From NCBI GenBank assembly GCA_020639295.1, contig JACKGY010000004.1, positions 558,001-622,000 of the forward strand: DNA of 64,000 bases, written 5' to 3'. The position numbers and the translations under genes are program-made. The notes beneath the pieces were generated by a model. The model was not told the DNA's origin and did not search any database. It saw only the letters and a list, made by a program, of their open reading frames with translations. The DNA is from Planctomycetota bacterium (GTDB lineage: Bacteria > Planctomycetota > GCA-002687715 > DRQF01). This document shows, one piece after another, positions 9,595 through 18,797 of this stretch (position 1 is the stretch's first letter; every line of letters starts with the position of its first letter).

Positions 9595-10040
9595 AAGTGA
9601 TCTTCCCTCGTAACGTGAACTTGGCGCGATGTAACGGCTTACAACGTCCCGATCCCAGGCGGGATCTTACCCGGACGCCCCGACATCGCCAAGGAGGATT
9701 TCCTCCTCCCTCTGCGACAAGTCCGACCCTCCAAATGACTTTCGGTCGACAACCGAAGTTTCTTGAACGACGGCCAGGAAGGGAAGGGGGGCCAAGGGAA
9801 AAAGCTGGGGCTTCGGACCGGGGACGATGCTCCTTCACAGCGGCGTTGCGCTCCGATCGGGGCGCGACCAGGCACCCCACTTCGTCCTCGGTGGTATAGC
9901 ACTCGTATCGCTCGGGAGATGATTTCCATCCTGAAGCGACCCACCAAGGAAGCTACGAAGTTCATAGAAAGGCGTTGGCGCAGTCTTCCGGCATTCCGAC
10001 GACTTCGCCCTTCGGCGCCGAACTGATATCGTCGCCGGCC
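9595..10040. other. Intergenic region between divergent genes, 446 bp
   Basis: It holds the kelch ribosome-binding site and promoter. It also contains a small hairpin at about 9693-9706 (GGAGGATTTCCTCC) and another at about 9741-9758 (TTCGGT and ACCGAA arms). TATCGT at 10027-10032, 8 bases before the ligase ATG, is a possible -10 for a leaderless transcript, with only a weak -35 (TTCGCC, 10004-10009). I see no gene or RNA in the rest. Confidence 0.5.
9664..9692 (-). promoter_or_regulatory. Promoter of the kelch lipoprotein gene
   Basis: On the minus strand TTGGCG (9687-9692) and TAAGAT (9664-9669) are 17 bp apart, with CCCGCC right after the -10 box. The transcript would begin near 9657, giving a 5' leader of about 60 nt. 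Confidence 0.5.
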
Positions 10041-12494
10041 ATGGATCCGACCCAGCAGCCCAGGCTTCTTCCCCTCCGCCTTCTCGAGGGCTTGCTCTTT
10101 CTGCTCGTCCTGGTGACGCCGCTCGCCTTTCACGCGCCGCTCCAGGAACAGACCGAGCCGGTGAAGGCCTGTCTTCTCGGCCTGGGCGGCTCGACCCTGG
10201 CCGCCCTGGCCCTTGCGGCCGGGTGCGGCGGGGGGCTGCGCTGGCCCCTCGCCCTCGTCCTCCTTCTGGGCCTCATCCTCTGGTCGCTCGGCACCGCCCC
10301 CTTCGCGCTCAGCGCGGCCGCCGCCAGCGAGGCCCTCCTGCGCGATCTCGGGGCAGCGGCCTTCCTGCTCGGCGCCTGGCTGGTGCTGGAGCGGCCGGGC
10401 GCCCGGCGGGCCGCGTTGGTCGCCCTGGTTCTCGGCTCGCTGATCGCGGCACTCCTGGGACTCGCCCAGTACGAGCAGGCGACCGACCCGGCCGTCGGCG
10501 GCCCCTTCAGCCGGGGCCTGGCGCTGCTCGAGGCCAGGATTCCGGTCCTCACCGGCCTCGCCAGCCTCGAACAGACCGATGCCCCGGGCTCCTTCTTCGG
10601 CCATACCAACGTCGCGGCCGAGTTCGTTCTGGTCGGCGCGCTCCTGGCCCTGGCCTTCGCCGCCCGGCGGCTGCTGCGCGGCCCGGGCGGACCCTTCGGC
10701 CTGATGCTGGCCGTCCTGGCCCTCGGCCTGGTCGTCCTGGATGGCCTCTTCATCGTCCGGAGCGGCTCGCGCGGGGTCCTGCTCGGCCTCGCCCTCGGCG
10801 CCGCCATGATCTGGTCGCACCTCGTCCTGGCCGGAGCCCGTCGGCAGCCACTCCTCGGGCATTGGAGCCGTCATCTGGTCCTCCATGGCGCCGTCCTCGC
10901 GCTGCTCCTCGCGGGCCTCTACTTCGGACTGGGTGGGCTGGCGACGAGTCCGCGCACCGGGCAGGAGAGCGTCGGGCTGGTGGCGCGCCTGCGAACGGCG
11001 CTGGATCTCGAGAACACCACCGTGCGCGAGCGGCTCGACCTTTGGGGCAACACCCTGGAGATGATCGAGGATCGCCCCGTCTTCGGCGTCGGTCCCGGCA
11101 ACTTCCGGGTCGCCTACCCCGACTATGCCGACCGCCGACGGCGGCACGAGCAAGGCCGCTACGGCCTGCGGCGCCAGCCCTCCCGCCCCCATAACGAGTA
11201 CCTGGCGGTGATCGCCGAGGGCGGGCTTCCCGCGGGCATCTTGTTCCTGGCCGCCCTTGCCGCCCTGCTCTTGCCGGCGATCTGGCGATTCTCCGCCCTG
11301 CGTCGCGCCGAGGCGGCGGGCGAGACCCTGGTGCTCGCCGCGCTCGCCGGTCTGGCGGGAATCCTGGTCTGTTCCTGCTTCTCCTTCCCGCTCCAGATGA
11401 GCGGGACGCGCCTTGCCTTCGCGCTGCTGGTGGCGGTGCTCTTCCGCGAGGCTCCGGGCTGGACGATCGGGAGCCCGGGGCCCGGCGGGCGCGCCCTGCT
11501 GGTCGTGGTCCTGGCCACGCTGTTCGTCGTTCTCGCCGCCGCCCACCGCGCGCGGCTGAAGAGCTCCGCGGATCTGCGGCTGGCGACCTCCGCCGTGACC
11601 GCCGGGATCACCCCCCTGGGGATCGATCGCGCCCTCGACCAGGGCATCGCGCGTTCTCCGGGACGCGACGATCTCCTGCTCCTCAGGGCCCAGATGGACG
11701 GCAGCCTGGGGCGGCTGGCGGAGGCCGAGCGGGGATACCAGCTTGCCCTCGAAGCGCATCCCGCGCTGGCCAATGCCTGGATCGGGCTCGCCGGCGTCGG
11801 TTTTCGTCGTGGCAGCTTCGAGGCGGTGCGGGTCGCGCTCCGTCGGGCCACCCGCCTGCAAGCCCGGGACCCCGGAATCCGCATCGCGGCCGGTCGGATC
11901 CATGCCGGCCTCGGCGATCGTCGGGCCGCGATCAAGGACTACGAGGATGCCCTGGCCCTGGCCACGACCGGACCCGATCGCCTGGCCGCGATGATCGCCC
12001 TCGCCCAGCTCCAGGCCGACGCCGACCGGCCGACCTCCGCGATGCACTGGCTCGAGCAGGCGACGACGCTGGCGCCCGACGACCCGGCGGTCCTCGAGAT
12101 CCGGGCCCGTTTCCACGAACGCTACTTCGCCGGCAGCGAGCGGACCCACGAGGCCTGGGCAGCGCTCCGCGCGGTCCGACCGGAGCATGCCGAGGCAAAC
12201 CTCCGCTGCGGTCAGGCCGAGATGAAGGCCGGTCGCTACGAGGATGCCCTGGCCTCCTTCGAGACCGCCTTCGTCGTCGATCCCCGGCTGCTCGTCGCCC
12301 TGGTGGAACGAGGGGCGGCCCAGGCGGCTCTCGGCCGCCTCGCCGAGGCGCGCGGCAGCCTGATCGAGGCCATGCGCCGGGCGGTGCTGCCTGAGAGTCG
12401 TGACCCGGTCCTGTTCGAACGGGCCCGGGATCTGATCGGTCGCATCGAAGCGCGGGCCCGGGAGGAGGGGCTGATGAAGGAAGACGACCGATGA
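10041..12494 (+). CDS. O-antigen ligase/polymerase-like membrane protein with C-terminal TPRs
   Basis: This 817-residue inner-membrane protein has about ten to twelve hydrophobic segments in residues 15-480. A periplasmic loop carries the Wzy/WaaL signature: FGVGPGNFRVAYPDY, then RPHNEYLAVIAEGG with the conserved His. Such proteins ligate or polymerise undecaprenyl-linked glycans on the outer face of the membrane. After the last helix (near residue 500) a region of some 300 residues is built of TPRs, starting around SADLRLATSAV, probably a soluble periplasmic scaffold. ATG 10041 was preferred over an upstream GTG (9975) because the hydrophobic domain starts soon after and a -10-like box sits just before it. 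The downstream small gene overlaps by 4 bp (ATGA), so the two are co-translated. Whether it is ligase or polymerase cannot be told. Confidence 0.85.
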   Translation: MDPTQQPRLLPLRLLEGLLFLLVLVTPLAFHAPLQEQTEPVKACLLGLGGSTLAALALAAGCGGGLRWPLALVLLLGLILWSLGTAPFALSAAAASEALLRDLGAAAFLLGAWLVLERPGARRAALVALVLGSLIAALLGLAQYEQATDPAVGGPFSRGLALLEARIPVLTGLASLEQTDAPGSFFGHTNVAAEFVLVGALLALAFAARRLLRGPGGPFGLMLAVLALGLVVLDGLFIVRSGSRGVLLGLALGAAMIWSHLVLAGARRQPLLGHWSRHLVLHGAVLALLLAGLYFGLGGLATSPRTGQESVGLVARLRTALDLENTTVRERLDLWGNTLEMIEDRPVFGVGPGNFRVAYPDYADRRRRHEQGRYGLRRQPSRPHNEYLAVIAEGGLPAGILFLAALAALLLPAIWRFSALRRAEAAGETLVLAALAGLAGILVCSCFSFPLQMSGTRLAFALLVAVLFREAPGWTIGSPGPGGRALLVVVLATLFVVLAAAHRARLKSSADLRLATSAVTAGITPLGIDRALDQGIARSPGRDDLLLLRAQMDGSLGRLAEAERGYQLALEAHPALANAWIGLAGVGFRRGSFEAVRVALRRATRLQARDPGIRIAAGRIHAGLGDRRAAIKDYEDALALATTGPDRLAAMIALAQLQADADRPTSAMHWLEQATTLAPDDPAVLEIRARFHERYFAGSERTHEAWAALRAVRPEHAEANLRCGQAEMKAGRYEDALASFETAFVVDPRLLVALVERGAAQAALGRLAEARGSLIEAMRRAVLPESRDPVLFERARDLIGRIEARAREEGLMKEDDR

Positions 12495-12754
12495 ATCCCG
12501 GTCGCGCGCTCGTCATCACCGTGGCCGTCGTCGCGTCCGCAACCCCCGGGCGGCTCGCCGCCCAGGATCAGGTGATCAAGGACGATCGGCCGCTGCGGAA
12601 CGAGACCCAGCCGGATCGCGACCTGACCGCCGACGACTTTCGCGACCGTGGCGGCCGCGGCGGCGTCGGACACCTCGAGCTGATCCTGGGTTGCCTCTTT
12701 CTGGTGTTGGTGCTGGTCGTGGCCGGCATCCGGCGCGAGCGACGCCCTCGCTGA
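12491..12754 (+). CDS. Small exported single-span membrane protein
   Basis: This 87-residue protein begins inside the end of the ligase gene (ATGA overlap), so translation is coupled to it. It has a cleavable-looking signal (residues 1-25, ending RLAAQ), a charged middle rich in Asp and Arg, and a C-terminal membrane span (LELILGCLFLVLVLVVAGI) ending in a basic RRERRPR tail. The layout suggests a periplasmic peptide held in the membrane by its C-terminus. I do not recognise a family. The overlap suggests it helps the O-antigen ligase-like protein. Confidence 0.65.
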   Translation: MNPGRALVITVAVVASATPGRLAAQDQVIKDDRPLRNETQPDRDLTADDFRDRGGRGGVGHLELILGCLFLVLVLVVAGIRRERRPR

Positions 12755-12965
12755 TCCGGTTCCTGACCGGTCCCGGGCCCGCGAAGGGTTCGCGCCGCGT
12801 CCCGGTCGGTCGGCCTCACGACCCCTTGCCCGCGGTGATTACCGCCAGGGTCCGGCCGTCGTCCTGATCCTCGACCGGTCGCCGTCGTCCCTGTCGCCAG
12901 GGGCCGGGCTCCGCCGGCATGGCCGCGCGCGGCGCGGATGGCCGGACCTCAGGCCTTCGAACGAG

Positions 12966-12997
12966 GACGGGCCCCCTTCGCGCGAAGGGGGCCCGTC
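12966..12997 (-). terminator. Long hairpin after the peptidase-MA-like gene
   Basis: GACGGGCCCCCTTC (12966-12979) and GAAGGGGGCCCGTC (12984-12997) form a perfect 14-bp stem with a GCGC loop. It lies 21 bp past the stop codon at 13019 on the minus strand. It has no T-tract on either side, so termination may be Rho-assisted or the stem may protect the 3' end. Confidence 0.55.
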
Positions 12998-13018
12998 TCG
13001 TCGGACTCGATCGAGTCC

Positions 13019-14431
13019 TCAGGAACTGCGTGCCGGCTTGTAGTTGTTCTTCACGTACTCGCGCCAGTCACGCTCCAGGTCGGCGGTCGACTTCTGGGTG
13101 CCGTTCTGGATGCCCTCGTTGACGATCTGCACCGGGTCCTGACCCTTGCTGGCCCGCTGGGCCTTGATCACGCCGATCAGGTCCGCCAGCCGGGTGCTGT
13201 AGAGGTACTCGATGATGCTGAAGCCCTGCGCCAGGTGGTCCTGGTTGAGGGAGTTCAGGGTCTGCTTCGAGAGCTCCGAGATCGAGATGTCGTCACCCGC
13301 CTTGACGATGCCGCGGGTCTGCGGCCGGGCGTCCTTGGTGTTGAACTCCTTGCCGGCGATACCGCCGCTGTTGGCGTAGCGGCTCCGGGTCGACAGACTG
13401 ACGATGCCGTTCTTCTCGCCGCTGAACAGCTCCTCGATCAGGTGGCCCATGCCCTCGGCCTCCCATTCGGCGTAACGGCCGTGGGTCTGGTAGAGCATGG
13501 CGGAGTAGCCGAAGTAGTGGAGGAGCGGATTCTCGACGTCCTTGGCGTCCTCACGCACGATCACCCAGAGGTGCTTGTGGGGAATGAGGTGACCGCCCGG
13601 ACGCTCGCGGAAGTCCTTCTTCTCCTCGTCGGTGAAGGCGTAGGTCTCCTGGTAGAGCGTCACCCAGTCCTGGAACTGCTGCGAGGTCTCGAAGGTCCAG
13701 ACGTCGACCACGCCGCCGAAGAACTGGCCGCGGTAGTTCTCCTCGACCTGCAGGGTCTCCATGTACCAGTCATAGACCTTCTCGATCAGCTCGCAGTACT
13801 GCTGCACGAACTTGACCGGGATCGAGGTGTGCATGCGGAAGTGGGGCGTCGAGACCACGAGGATGTCCTCGCCGGTGTGCTTGCGGTGGTACTCGATGGC
13901 CTTGCGGTCCTCGTCGTTCATCCGCAGCCACTCGCCCTTGTAGAGCGTGTAGCCCTTGGCCGACATGACCTCCTCGTAGGACAACCAGACGTCCTCGTCG
14001 TTCTTCTCCCACTTGGAGTTCCAGTCCCGCTTGGCGGTCTTCTTGATCCAGCCGTTCTTGAACCAGACGTAGCCCTGGGCCTCCATCTTGGCTTCCATGG
14101 CCTTCTTGCGGGCCTTGGCGGCTTCCTTCTTGTCCGTGTACCACTCGTCGCCGACCTTGACGTGGCCGAGGGCCTCGCGCGCCCCGGCGTGGTCGGGATC
14201 CATGTCGATGACCTCCTTCATCCAGTCGCGACCCTTGCCGCGGATCTTGGCGGAGGACTTGTTGCCGATCGCCCAGCTGGCCAGCTCGTAGAGCGCCTCC
14301 GGGTCGGTGAAGTCGGTGGCCTCCACGCGCTTCTCGAGCTCGGCGTCGTCGCCCGGTTGGGCCTTGAGCGGTGTGCCGAGGACGAAGCCGAGCGTCAGCG
14401 CGCCGAGCAGGAGCAGGAGAGTGCTTCTCAT
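13019..14431 (-). CDS. Secreted peptidase-MA-like protein, probably non-catalytic
   Basis: This 470-residue protein has a clear signal peptide (MRSTLLLLLGALTLGFVLG, cut near KAQ). The middle shows repeated short W-containing units (VGDEWYTDKKEA, FKNGWIKKTA, YKGEWLRMND) of the kind common in planctomycete secreted proteins. The C-terminal half, from STPHFRMHTS, looks like the peptidase-MA/gluzincin superfamily: LLHYFGYSAML occupies the place of HExxH and EAEGMGHLIEELF follows. The zinc motif is degenerate, so I expect a structural or binding role. The start at 14431 gives the signal peptide and has AAGGGA ahead of it; the longer version from 14578 is not credible. The function is unknown. Confidence 0.65.
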   Translation of the reverse strand: MRSTLLLLLGALTLGFVLGTPLKAQPGDDAELEKRVEATDFTDPEALYELASWAIGNKSSAKIRGKGRDWMKEVIDMDPDHAGAREALGHVKVGDEWYTDKKEAAKARKKAMEAKMEAQGYVWFKNGWIKKTAKRDWNSKWEKNDEDVWLSYEEVMSAKGYTLYKGEWLRMNDEDRKAIEYHRKHTGEDILVVSTPHFRMHTSIPVKFVQQYCELIEKVYDWYMETLQVEENYRGQFFGGVVDVWTFETSQQFQDWVTLYQETYAFTDEEKKDFRERPGGHLIPHKHLWVIVREDAKDVENPLLHYFGYSAMLYQTHGRYAEWEAEGMGHLIEELFSGEKNGIVSLSTRSRYANSGGIAGKEFNTKDARPQTRGIVKAGDDISISELSKQTLNSLNQDHLAQGFSIIEYLYSTRLADLIGVIKAQRASKGQDPVQIVNEGIQNGTQKSTADLERDWREYVKNNYKPARSS

Positions 14432-14576
14432 GGATCGTGTTCCCTTGTCTTCGTTCGGGACCGCCGATCCGCGGCCGGGTCCCATTCGCGAGATCTGGAT
14501 GCCTTCCGGGCGGTTCCTGGCGAGGGGGCGCGTCCCGACGCCGCCTCGGCCCTTCAACCACCTGTTACGGGCCCAC

Positions 14577-14582
14577 ATCCTA
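14577..14582 (-). promoter_or_regulatory. Candidate extended -10 element of the peptidase-MA-like gene
   Basis: On the minus strand TAGGAT (14577-14582) is preceded by TGT, an extended -10 (TGnTAnnnT). No -35 is evident at 17 bp. The leader would be about 140 nt. Confidence 0.35.
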
Positions 14583-14593
14583 ACAAAGAGATC

Positions 14594-14623
14594 GGGCCGG
14601 AGGATTCACAAAATCCCCGGCCC
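14594..14623 (-). terminator. Terminator of prs
   Basis: GGGCCGG (14594-14600) plus GGATT (14602-14606) pair with AATCC (14612-14616) plus CCGGCCC (14617-14623): a 12-bp stem with a single bulged base. It lies 81 bp after the prs stop on the minus strand and is followed by GATCTCTTTGTT, a moderately T-rich tail. Confidence 0.55.
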
Positions 14624-14703
14624 CGTGCCGACATGCAGGGCCGAAAGCCCGACCAGCCGGGGACTTGGGTCATTCGCCCCGAACGGTGGGGCCGGTCGCG
14701 GGG

Positions 14704-15747
14704 CTACTTCAGGAGCTGGCTGACCGAGAGCTTCTGGTTGATGTTGAAGATGACCCGGGCGAAGAGCGGGGCCACCGAGACTTCGTGATACCAGGGGTGC
14801 TGGGCCGAGAACTCCGCGCCGCGGTGGACCGAATCGGTGCCCACCAGGTTGTCGAAATAGCCCTCGGCGTGGGCCTTGTCGAAGCGCTCGATCGCGTTGC
14901 CGTTCAGGAAGGGCATGGCACAGGCCAGGTTGACCCGGTTGGCGCCCTCGTTCTTCAGCAGCCGGGCGGCGGTGAGCAGGGTCCCGCCGGTGGCGATCAG
15001 GTCGTCCGGCATGAGGACGTCACGGCCCGCGACCTCGCCCACCAGATGCATGCTCTCGATCACGCTGGCCTTGCTGTAATCGCGGGCCTTGTGGACGATC
15101 GCCAGCGGGCAGCCGAAGCGGTTGGCGTAGTAGCGGGCCATGTCGGCGCCACCGACGTCCGGCGACACCACGACCAGGTTCTCGATGTTCAGGTTCTGGC
15201 GCACCCAGTTGATCAGGACGGTCGAGGCATGCAGGTCCTCGAGGGTGCAGCGGTCGAAGAAGCCCATGATGGCTTCGGAGTGGATGTCGAGCGTGATGAC
15301 CCGGTCGGCGCCGGCATCCTCCAGGAGCCGGGCCACGACCCGGGCGGTGATCGCCTCGCGGGTCTTCTTGCGCTCCTGGCGCGAGTAGGGGAACTGCGGC
15401 ACCACCGCGGTGATCTTCTCGGCGTCGGACTGCCGGGCGGCGTGCAGGGCGGTCACCAGCGCCATCAGGTTGTCGTTCACCGAGCGATGGCTGAAGGGGT
15501 CGTCCAGGCACTGGAAGACGTAGACGTCGTCGCCGCGGATGTTCTCGTGGATGACGGTCTTGATCTCGCCGTTGGCGAATTCGACCTCGGTCGAGTCGCG
15601 CAGCATGCCGTTCACGCCCGGCGTCGAATCGCCGATCAGCTCCACCAGCCGCTCGCGCACGCGCTCGGCGAAGGGGCGACCGGAATCGCAGGCAATCAGG
15701 CTCAGGCGACCTCGGGCGCGGACCGGTTGCTGGTAACGCTCTGTCAT
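14704..15747 (-). CDS. prs: Ribose-phosphate pyrophosphokinase (PRPP synthetase)
   Basis: It makes 5-phosphoribosyl 1-pyrophosphate from ribose 5-phosphate and ATP for nucleotide, His and Trp synthesis. Landmarks: STEVEFANGEI near residue 53, the flexible catalytic loop AVVPQFPYSRQERK near 115, LDIHSEAIMGFFD near 150, and the PRPP loop DDLIATGGTLLTA near 245, where the usual DDMIDTAGT is slightly altered. Length from ATG 15747 is 347 residues, slightly above the usual 310-330. ATG 15822 would add 25 residues and lies closer to the promoter, so the start is open. The gene follows polA on the same strand but has its own promoter. Confidence 0.92.
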   Translation of the reverse strand: MTERYQQPVRARGRLSLIACDSGRPFAERVRERLVELIGDSTPGVNGMLRDSTEVEFANGEIKTVIHENIRGDDVYVFQCLDDPFSHRSVNDNLMALVTALHAARQSDAEKITAVVPQFPYSRQERKKTREAITARVVARLLEDAGADRVITLDIHSEAIMGFFDRCTLEDLHASTVLINWVRQNLNIENLVVVSPDVGGADMARYYANRFGCPLAIVHKARDYSKASVIESMHLVGEVAGRDVLMPDDLIATGGTLLTAARLLKNEGANRVNLACAMPFLNGNAIERFDKAHAEGYFDNLVGTDSVHRGAEFSAQHPWYHEVSVAPLFARVIFNINQKLSVSQLLK

Positions 15748-15853
15748 GGCTCGCTCGAAATCATCGGGAGCGCCGGCCGCCGAGCCCTTCGGACCCCCCG
15801 CCCGACTTGCTCCTTCGTTCATGCTTGGATCGCAGGTGAATGACGTCGACCGC

Positions 15854-15882
15854 ATCTTAGAACAGGCCCCGGACACAGACAA
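15854..15882 (-). promoter_or_regulatory. Promoter of prs
   Basis: On the minus strand TTGTCT (15877-15882) and TAAGAT (15854-15859) are 17 bp apart, in the gap between the polA stop and prs. The transcript would start near 15847. Confidence 0.55.
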
Positions 15883-15909
15883 CGGCAAGCCCCGAAGCGG
15901 CCGGCCGGC

Positions 15910-18654
15910 TCAATGGGCCTCGGCCCAGCTGAAGCCCTGGCCCAGCTCCACCACCAGCGGCACGGCCAGGTCGGCGGCGCCGGCCATGATGGCCGGGACC
16001 CGGTCCCGGAAGGTCGCCAGCTCGTCCTCCGGCAGGTCGAAGACCAGCTCGTCGTGGACCTGGAGGATCATCTGGCCGCGCAGGCCTTCCCGCTCGATCC
16101 AGCGGTCGATCTCGATCATGGCCATCTTGATCAGGTCGGCCGCGGCGCCCTGGATCGGGGTGTTCACCGCCATGTTCTCGGCCGCGGCCCGCAGCCGCCC
16201 GTTGCTGCTGTCGATGTCGGGGATGGGCCGCCGGCGGCCGAAGATCGTGGTCACGTAGCCGTCGCGTCGCGCCTTCGCCTTGCAGTCCTCGAGGTAGGCC
16301 CGGACGCTGGGGAAGTTGTCGAAGTAGCGCTGGATGAAACCCTCGGCCTCCTTCGGGCTCATCCGCGTCTCGCGCGCCAGGCGCTGGGGGCCCATGCCGT
16401 ACATGATCCCGAAGTTGATGCTCTTCGCCCGCGCGCGCATGTCGCCGTCGACCGCGGCGGGCTCGACCCCGAAGATCCGCGCCGCGGTGTCGCGGTGGAT
16501 GTCGGCGCCCTGCTCGAAGGAGCGGATCATGAACTCGTCGCCGGAGACGTGGGCCATGATCCGGAGTTCGACCTGGGAGTAGTCGGCCGAGAGCAGGAGG
16601 TAGCCCGGCTCCCGGGCGACGAAGGCGCCGCGGACGCGCCGGCCGAGCGGGCTGCGGATGGGGATGTTCTGCAGGTTGGGGTCGCTCGAGCTGAGCCGTC
16701 CGGTGGCGGCCACGGCCTGGTTGAACGAGCTGTGGATCCGACCGTCCTCGGGGCGGACCAGGCCGGGAAGGGCGCGGACGTAGGTCGAGAGCAGCTTGGC
16801 CACGCCGCGGTACTCGAGGATCTTGCCCGGCAGGGGGTGGTCCATGTCCGGGCTGGCGCCGAGGGCCTCGAGCACCTCCTGGTTGGTCGACCAGCCGGTC
16901 TTGGTCTTCTTCAGGCGGATGCCCGCCTTCTCGTGGAGCGCGAGCTCGTCGAAGAGGATCTCCGAGAGCTGCTTCGGCGAGTTGATCGAGAACTCGCGGC
17001 CGGCGAGGGCGTGGATCTCCGCCATCAGGCCCTCGAGGCGGGCGTCGAGCTCGGCTTCGAGCTCGGCCAGGACGGCCTTGTCCAGCCGGATTCCGGCCCG
17101 CTCCATCTTCTCCAGCACCGGGATCAGCGGGGCCTCGAGCCGGTCCATCACCGCGTGCAGCTCGGGTCCGAGCTGGCGATCGAAGTGCTCGTAGAGGCGC
17201 CAGGTGAAGTCGGCGTCCTCGGCGGCGTACTCGCCGACCAGCTCCGGCGCGACCTCGGCCATGGTGATCTGGTCGTCGCCCTCGCCGATCAGCTCGGTGG
17301 TCTTGATCTTGGTGTAGTCGAAGTGGCGCAGGGCCAGGCTGTCGAGGTTGTGGTCGCGCGAGCCCGGATCGATCAGGTAGCTGGCGAGCATGGTGTCGAA
17401 GCGGATGCCTCGGGGCTCGAGTCCGGCCGTCCGCATCACCGCCAGGTCGTATTTGATGTTCTGACCGCACTTGCCGATCTTCGGGTTCTCCAGCAAGGGC
17501 CGCAGGCGTTCGATCACCCCGGTCCCGCGCGGGAAGCCGAGCGGATCGGGCAGGACCGGCGGGTCGAGGTTGAGGGGCACGTAGATGCCCTGGCCGGCCT
17601 GGACCGAGAAGGCGAAGCCGACGATCTCGGCGCTGAGGACGTCGAGGCTCGTGGTCTCGAGATCGACCACGAAGATCGGGACCTTCTCGAGCCGCGTGAT
17701 CAAGGCCTCGAGCCCGGCCTCGTCGCGGATGATCCGGTAGTCCTTCTCGACCGCCACCTCCTTCTTGCCGTGCTGATCGAGGAACTCGGCCCGCAGGTTG
17801 TCGAAGGCGAGCTCCTTCAGCAGCGGGTCGAGGCGGGGCATGTCCGGCGCTCGACGGTGCAGGTCCTCCGGCGCGAGGTCGAGGTCGAGGTCGGTGCGGA
17901 TGGTCACCAGCTCCTTCGACAGCAGGGCCATGTCGCGCTGGTCGATCAGCTTCTGGCGGATCGCCTTCTTCGGGTATTCCTCGGCCCGATCGAGCGCGGC
18001 CTCGACGCTGCCGAAGGTGGTGATCAGGTCGAGGGCGGTCTTCTCGCCGACGCCGGCCACGCCGGGCACGTTGTCGGAACTGTCGCCCATGAGCGCGAGC
18101 ACGTCGATCACCCGCTCCGGGGGAACGCCGAACTTGTCGACCACCTTGGCCGGGTCGACGATGATCAGGTCGCTGCCGGACTTCATGATGTCGTAGAGGA
18201 CCACGTCCTCGCCGACGATCTGCATGAAGTCCTTGTCGCCGGTGACGATGTTGACGAAGAAGCCCTCGGCCGCGGCCCGACGCGCGAGCGTGCCGATGAC
18301 GTCGTCGGCCTCGAAGCCCGGCTTCTCGAGCAGGGGAATGGCGAGGGCCTCGGTCACCTGGCGCATGTAGGGGAGCTGCTCGCGCATCTCCGGCGGCATC
18401 TTCTCCCGGGTCGCCTTGTAGTCCGGAAACAGCTCGTGGCGGAAGGTGGGCTGCGGGGTGTCGAAGACCACCGCCATGTGGCTGGGATTCTCCCGGGCGA
18501 TGATCCGCAGGAGCGTTCGCGTGTAGCCGTAGATGGCGCCGGTCTCGAGTCCCTTGCCGTTCGACAGCCGGGCCTTGAGAAAGGCGAAGTAGGAGCGGTA
18601 GGCGAGGGCGGAGCCGTCGACCAGGAAGAGAACCTTGTCCTTCTCGCGCGACAC
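15910..18654 (-). CDS. polA: DNA polymerase I with both 5'-3' and 3'-5' exonuclease domains
   Basis: This 914-residue repair and Okazaki-fragment polymerase has three domains. The 5' nuclease (residues 1-295) shows FLVDGSALAYRSYFA, GFEADDVIGTLA, TGDKDFMQ and GDSSDNVPGVAGVGEKTA. The 3'-5' exonuclease (about 320-500) keeps its metal ligands: VVDLETTSLD, NIKYDLAVM and YAAEDADFTW, so proofreading is probably active. The polymerase (about 530-914) has motif A LLSADYSQVELRI, motif B KSINFGIMYGMG, and motif C LQVHDELVFDLP. The start is GTG with AGAGG about ten bases upstream. It is divergent from the HEAT-repeat gene; TAGGAT at 18697-18702 is a possible -10 box without a good -35. Confidence 0.97.
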   Translation of the reverse strand: MSREKDKVLFLVDGSALAYRSYFAFLKARLSNGKGLETGAIYGYTRTLLRIIARENPSHMAVVFDTPQPTFRHELFPDYKATREKMPPEMREQLPYMRQVTEALAIPLLEKPGFEADDVIGTLARRAAAEGFFVNIVTGDKDFMQIVGEDVVLYDIMKSGSDLIIVDPAKVVDKFGVPPERVIDVLALMGDSSDNVPGVAGVGEKTALDLITTFGSVEAALDRAEEYPKKAIRQKLIDQRDMALLSKELVTIRTDLDLDLAPEDLHRRAPDMPRLDPLLKELAFDNLRAEFLDQHGKKEVAVEKDYRIIRDEAGLEALITRLEKVPIFVVDLETTSLDVLSAEIVGFAFSVQAGQGIYVPLNLDPPVLPDPLGFPRGTGVIERLRPLLENPKIGKCGQNIKYDLAVMRTAGLEPRGIRFDTMLASYLIDPGSRDHNLDSLALRHFDYTKIKTTELIGEGDDQITMAEVAPELVGEYAAEDADFTWRLYEHFDRQLGPELHAVMDRLEAPLIPVLEKMERAGIRLDKAVLAELEAELDARLEGLMAEIHALAGREFSINSPKQLSEILFDELALHEKAGIRLKKTKTGWSTNQEVLEALGASPDMDHPLPGKILEYRGVAKLLSTYVRALPGLVRPEDGRIHSSFNQAVAATGRLSSSDPNLQNIPIRSPLGRRVRGAFVAREPGYLLLSADYSQVELRIMAHVSGDEFMIRSFEQGADIHRDTAARIFGVEPAAVDGDMRARAKSINFGIMYGMGPQRLARETRMSPKEAEGFIQRYFDNFPSVRAYLEDCKAKARRDGYVTTIFGRRRPIPDIDSSNGRLRAAAENMAVNTPIQGAAADLIKMAMIEIDRWIEREGLRGQMILQVHDELVFDLPEDELATFRDRVPAIMAGAADLAVPLVVELGQGFSWAEAH

Positions 18655-18736
18655 GGGCTCGGACCTCTCGAATCTTCGGGATGACGTGACCGGCCCATCC
18701 TAAGGCTCCGGGGCGACGCCGTCTCCGGGCCCATCC

Positions 18737-18765
18737 TTCCCAGGGCGGGCCCGGTTCTCTAAGCT
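18737..18765 (+). promoter_or_regulatory. Promoter of the HEAT-repeat gene
   Basis: TTCCCA (18737-18742) and TAAGCT (18760-18765) are 17 bp apart and lie 32 bp before the GTG at 18798. The divergent polA -10 candidate (18697-18702, minus strand) is about 35 bp away, so the two promoters sit back to back in a 143-bp gap. Confidence 0.4.
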
Positions 18766-18797
18766 CTCGGTGGAGCGCAATCATCGGGTGGGCCCAC

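Noticed and set aside
15913..18684. Antisense open frame over polA
   Set aside because: It is a shadow of a fully conserved polymerase gene; no start signal or family.
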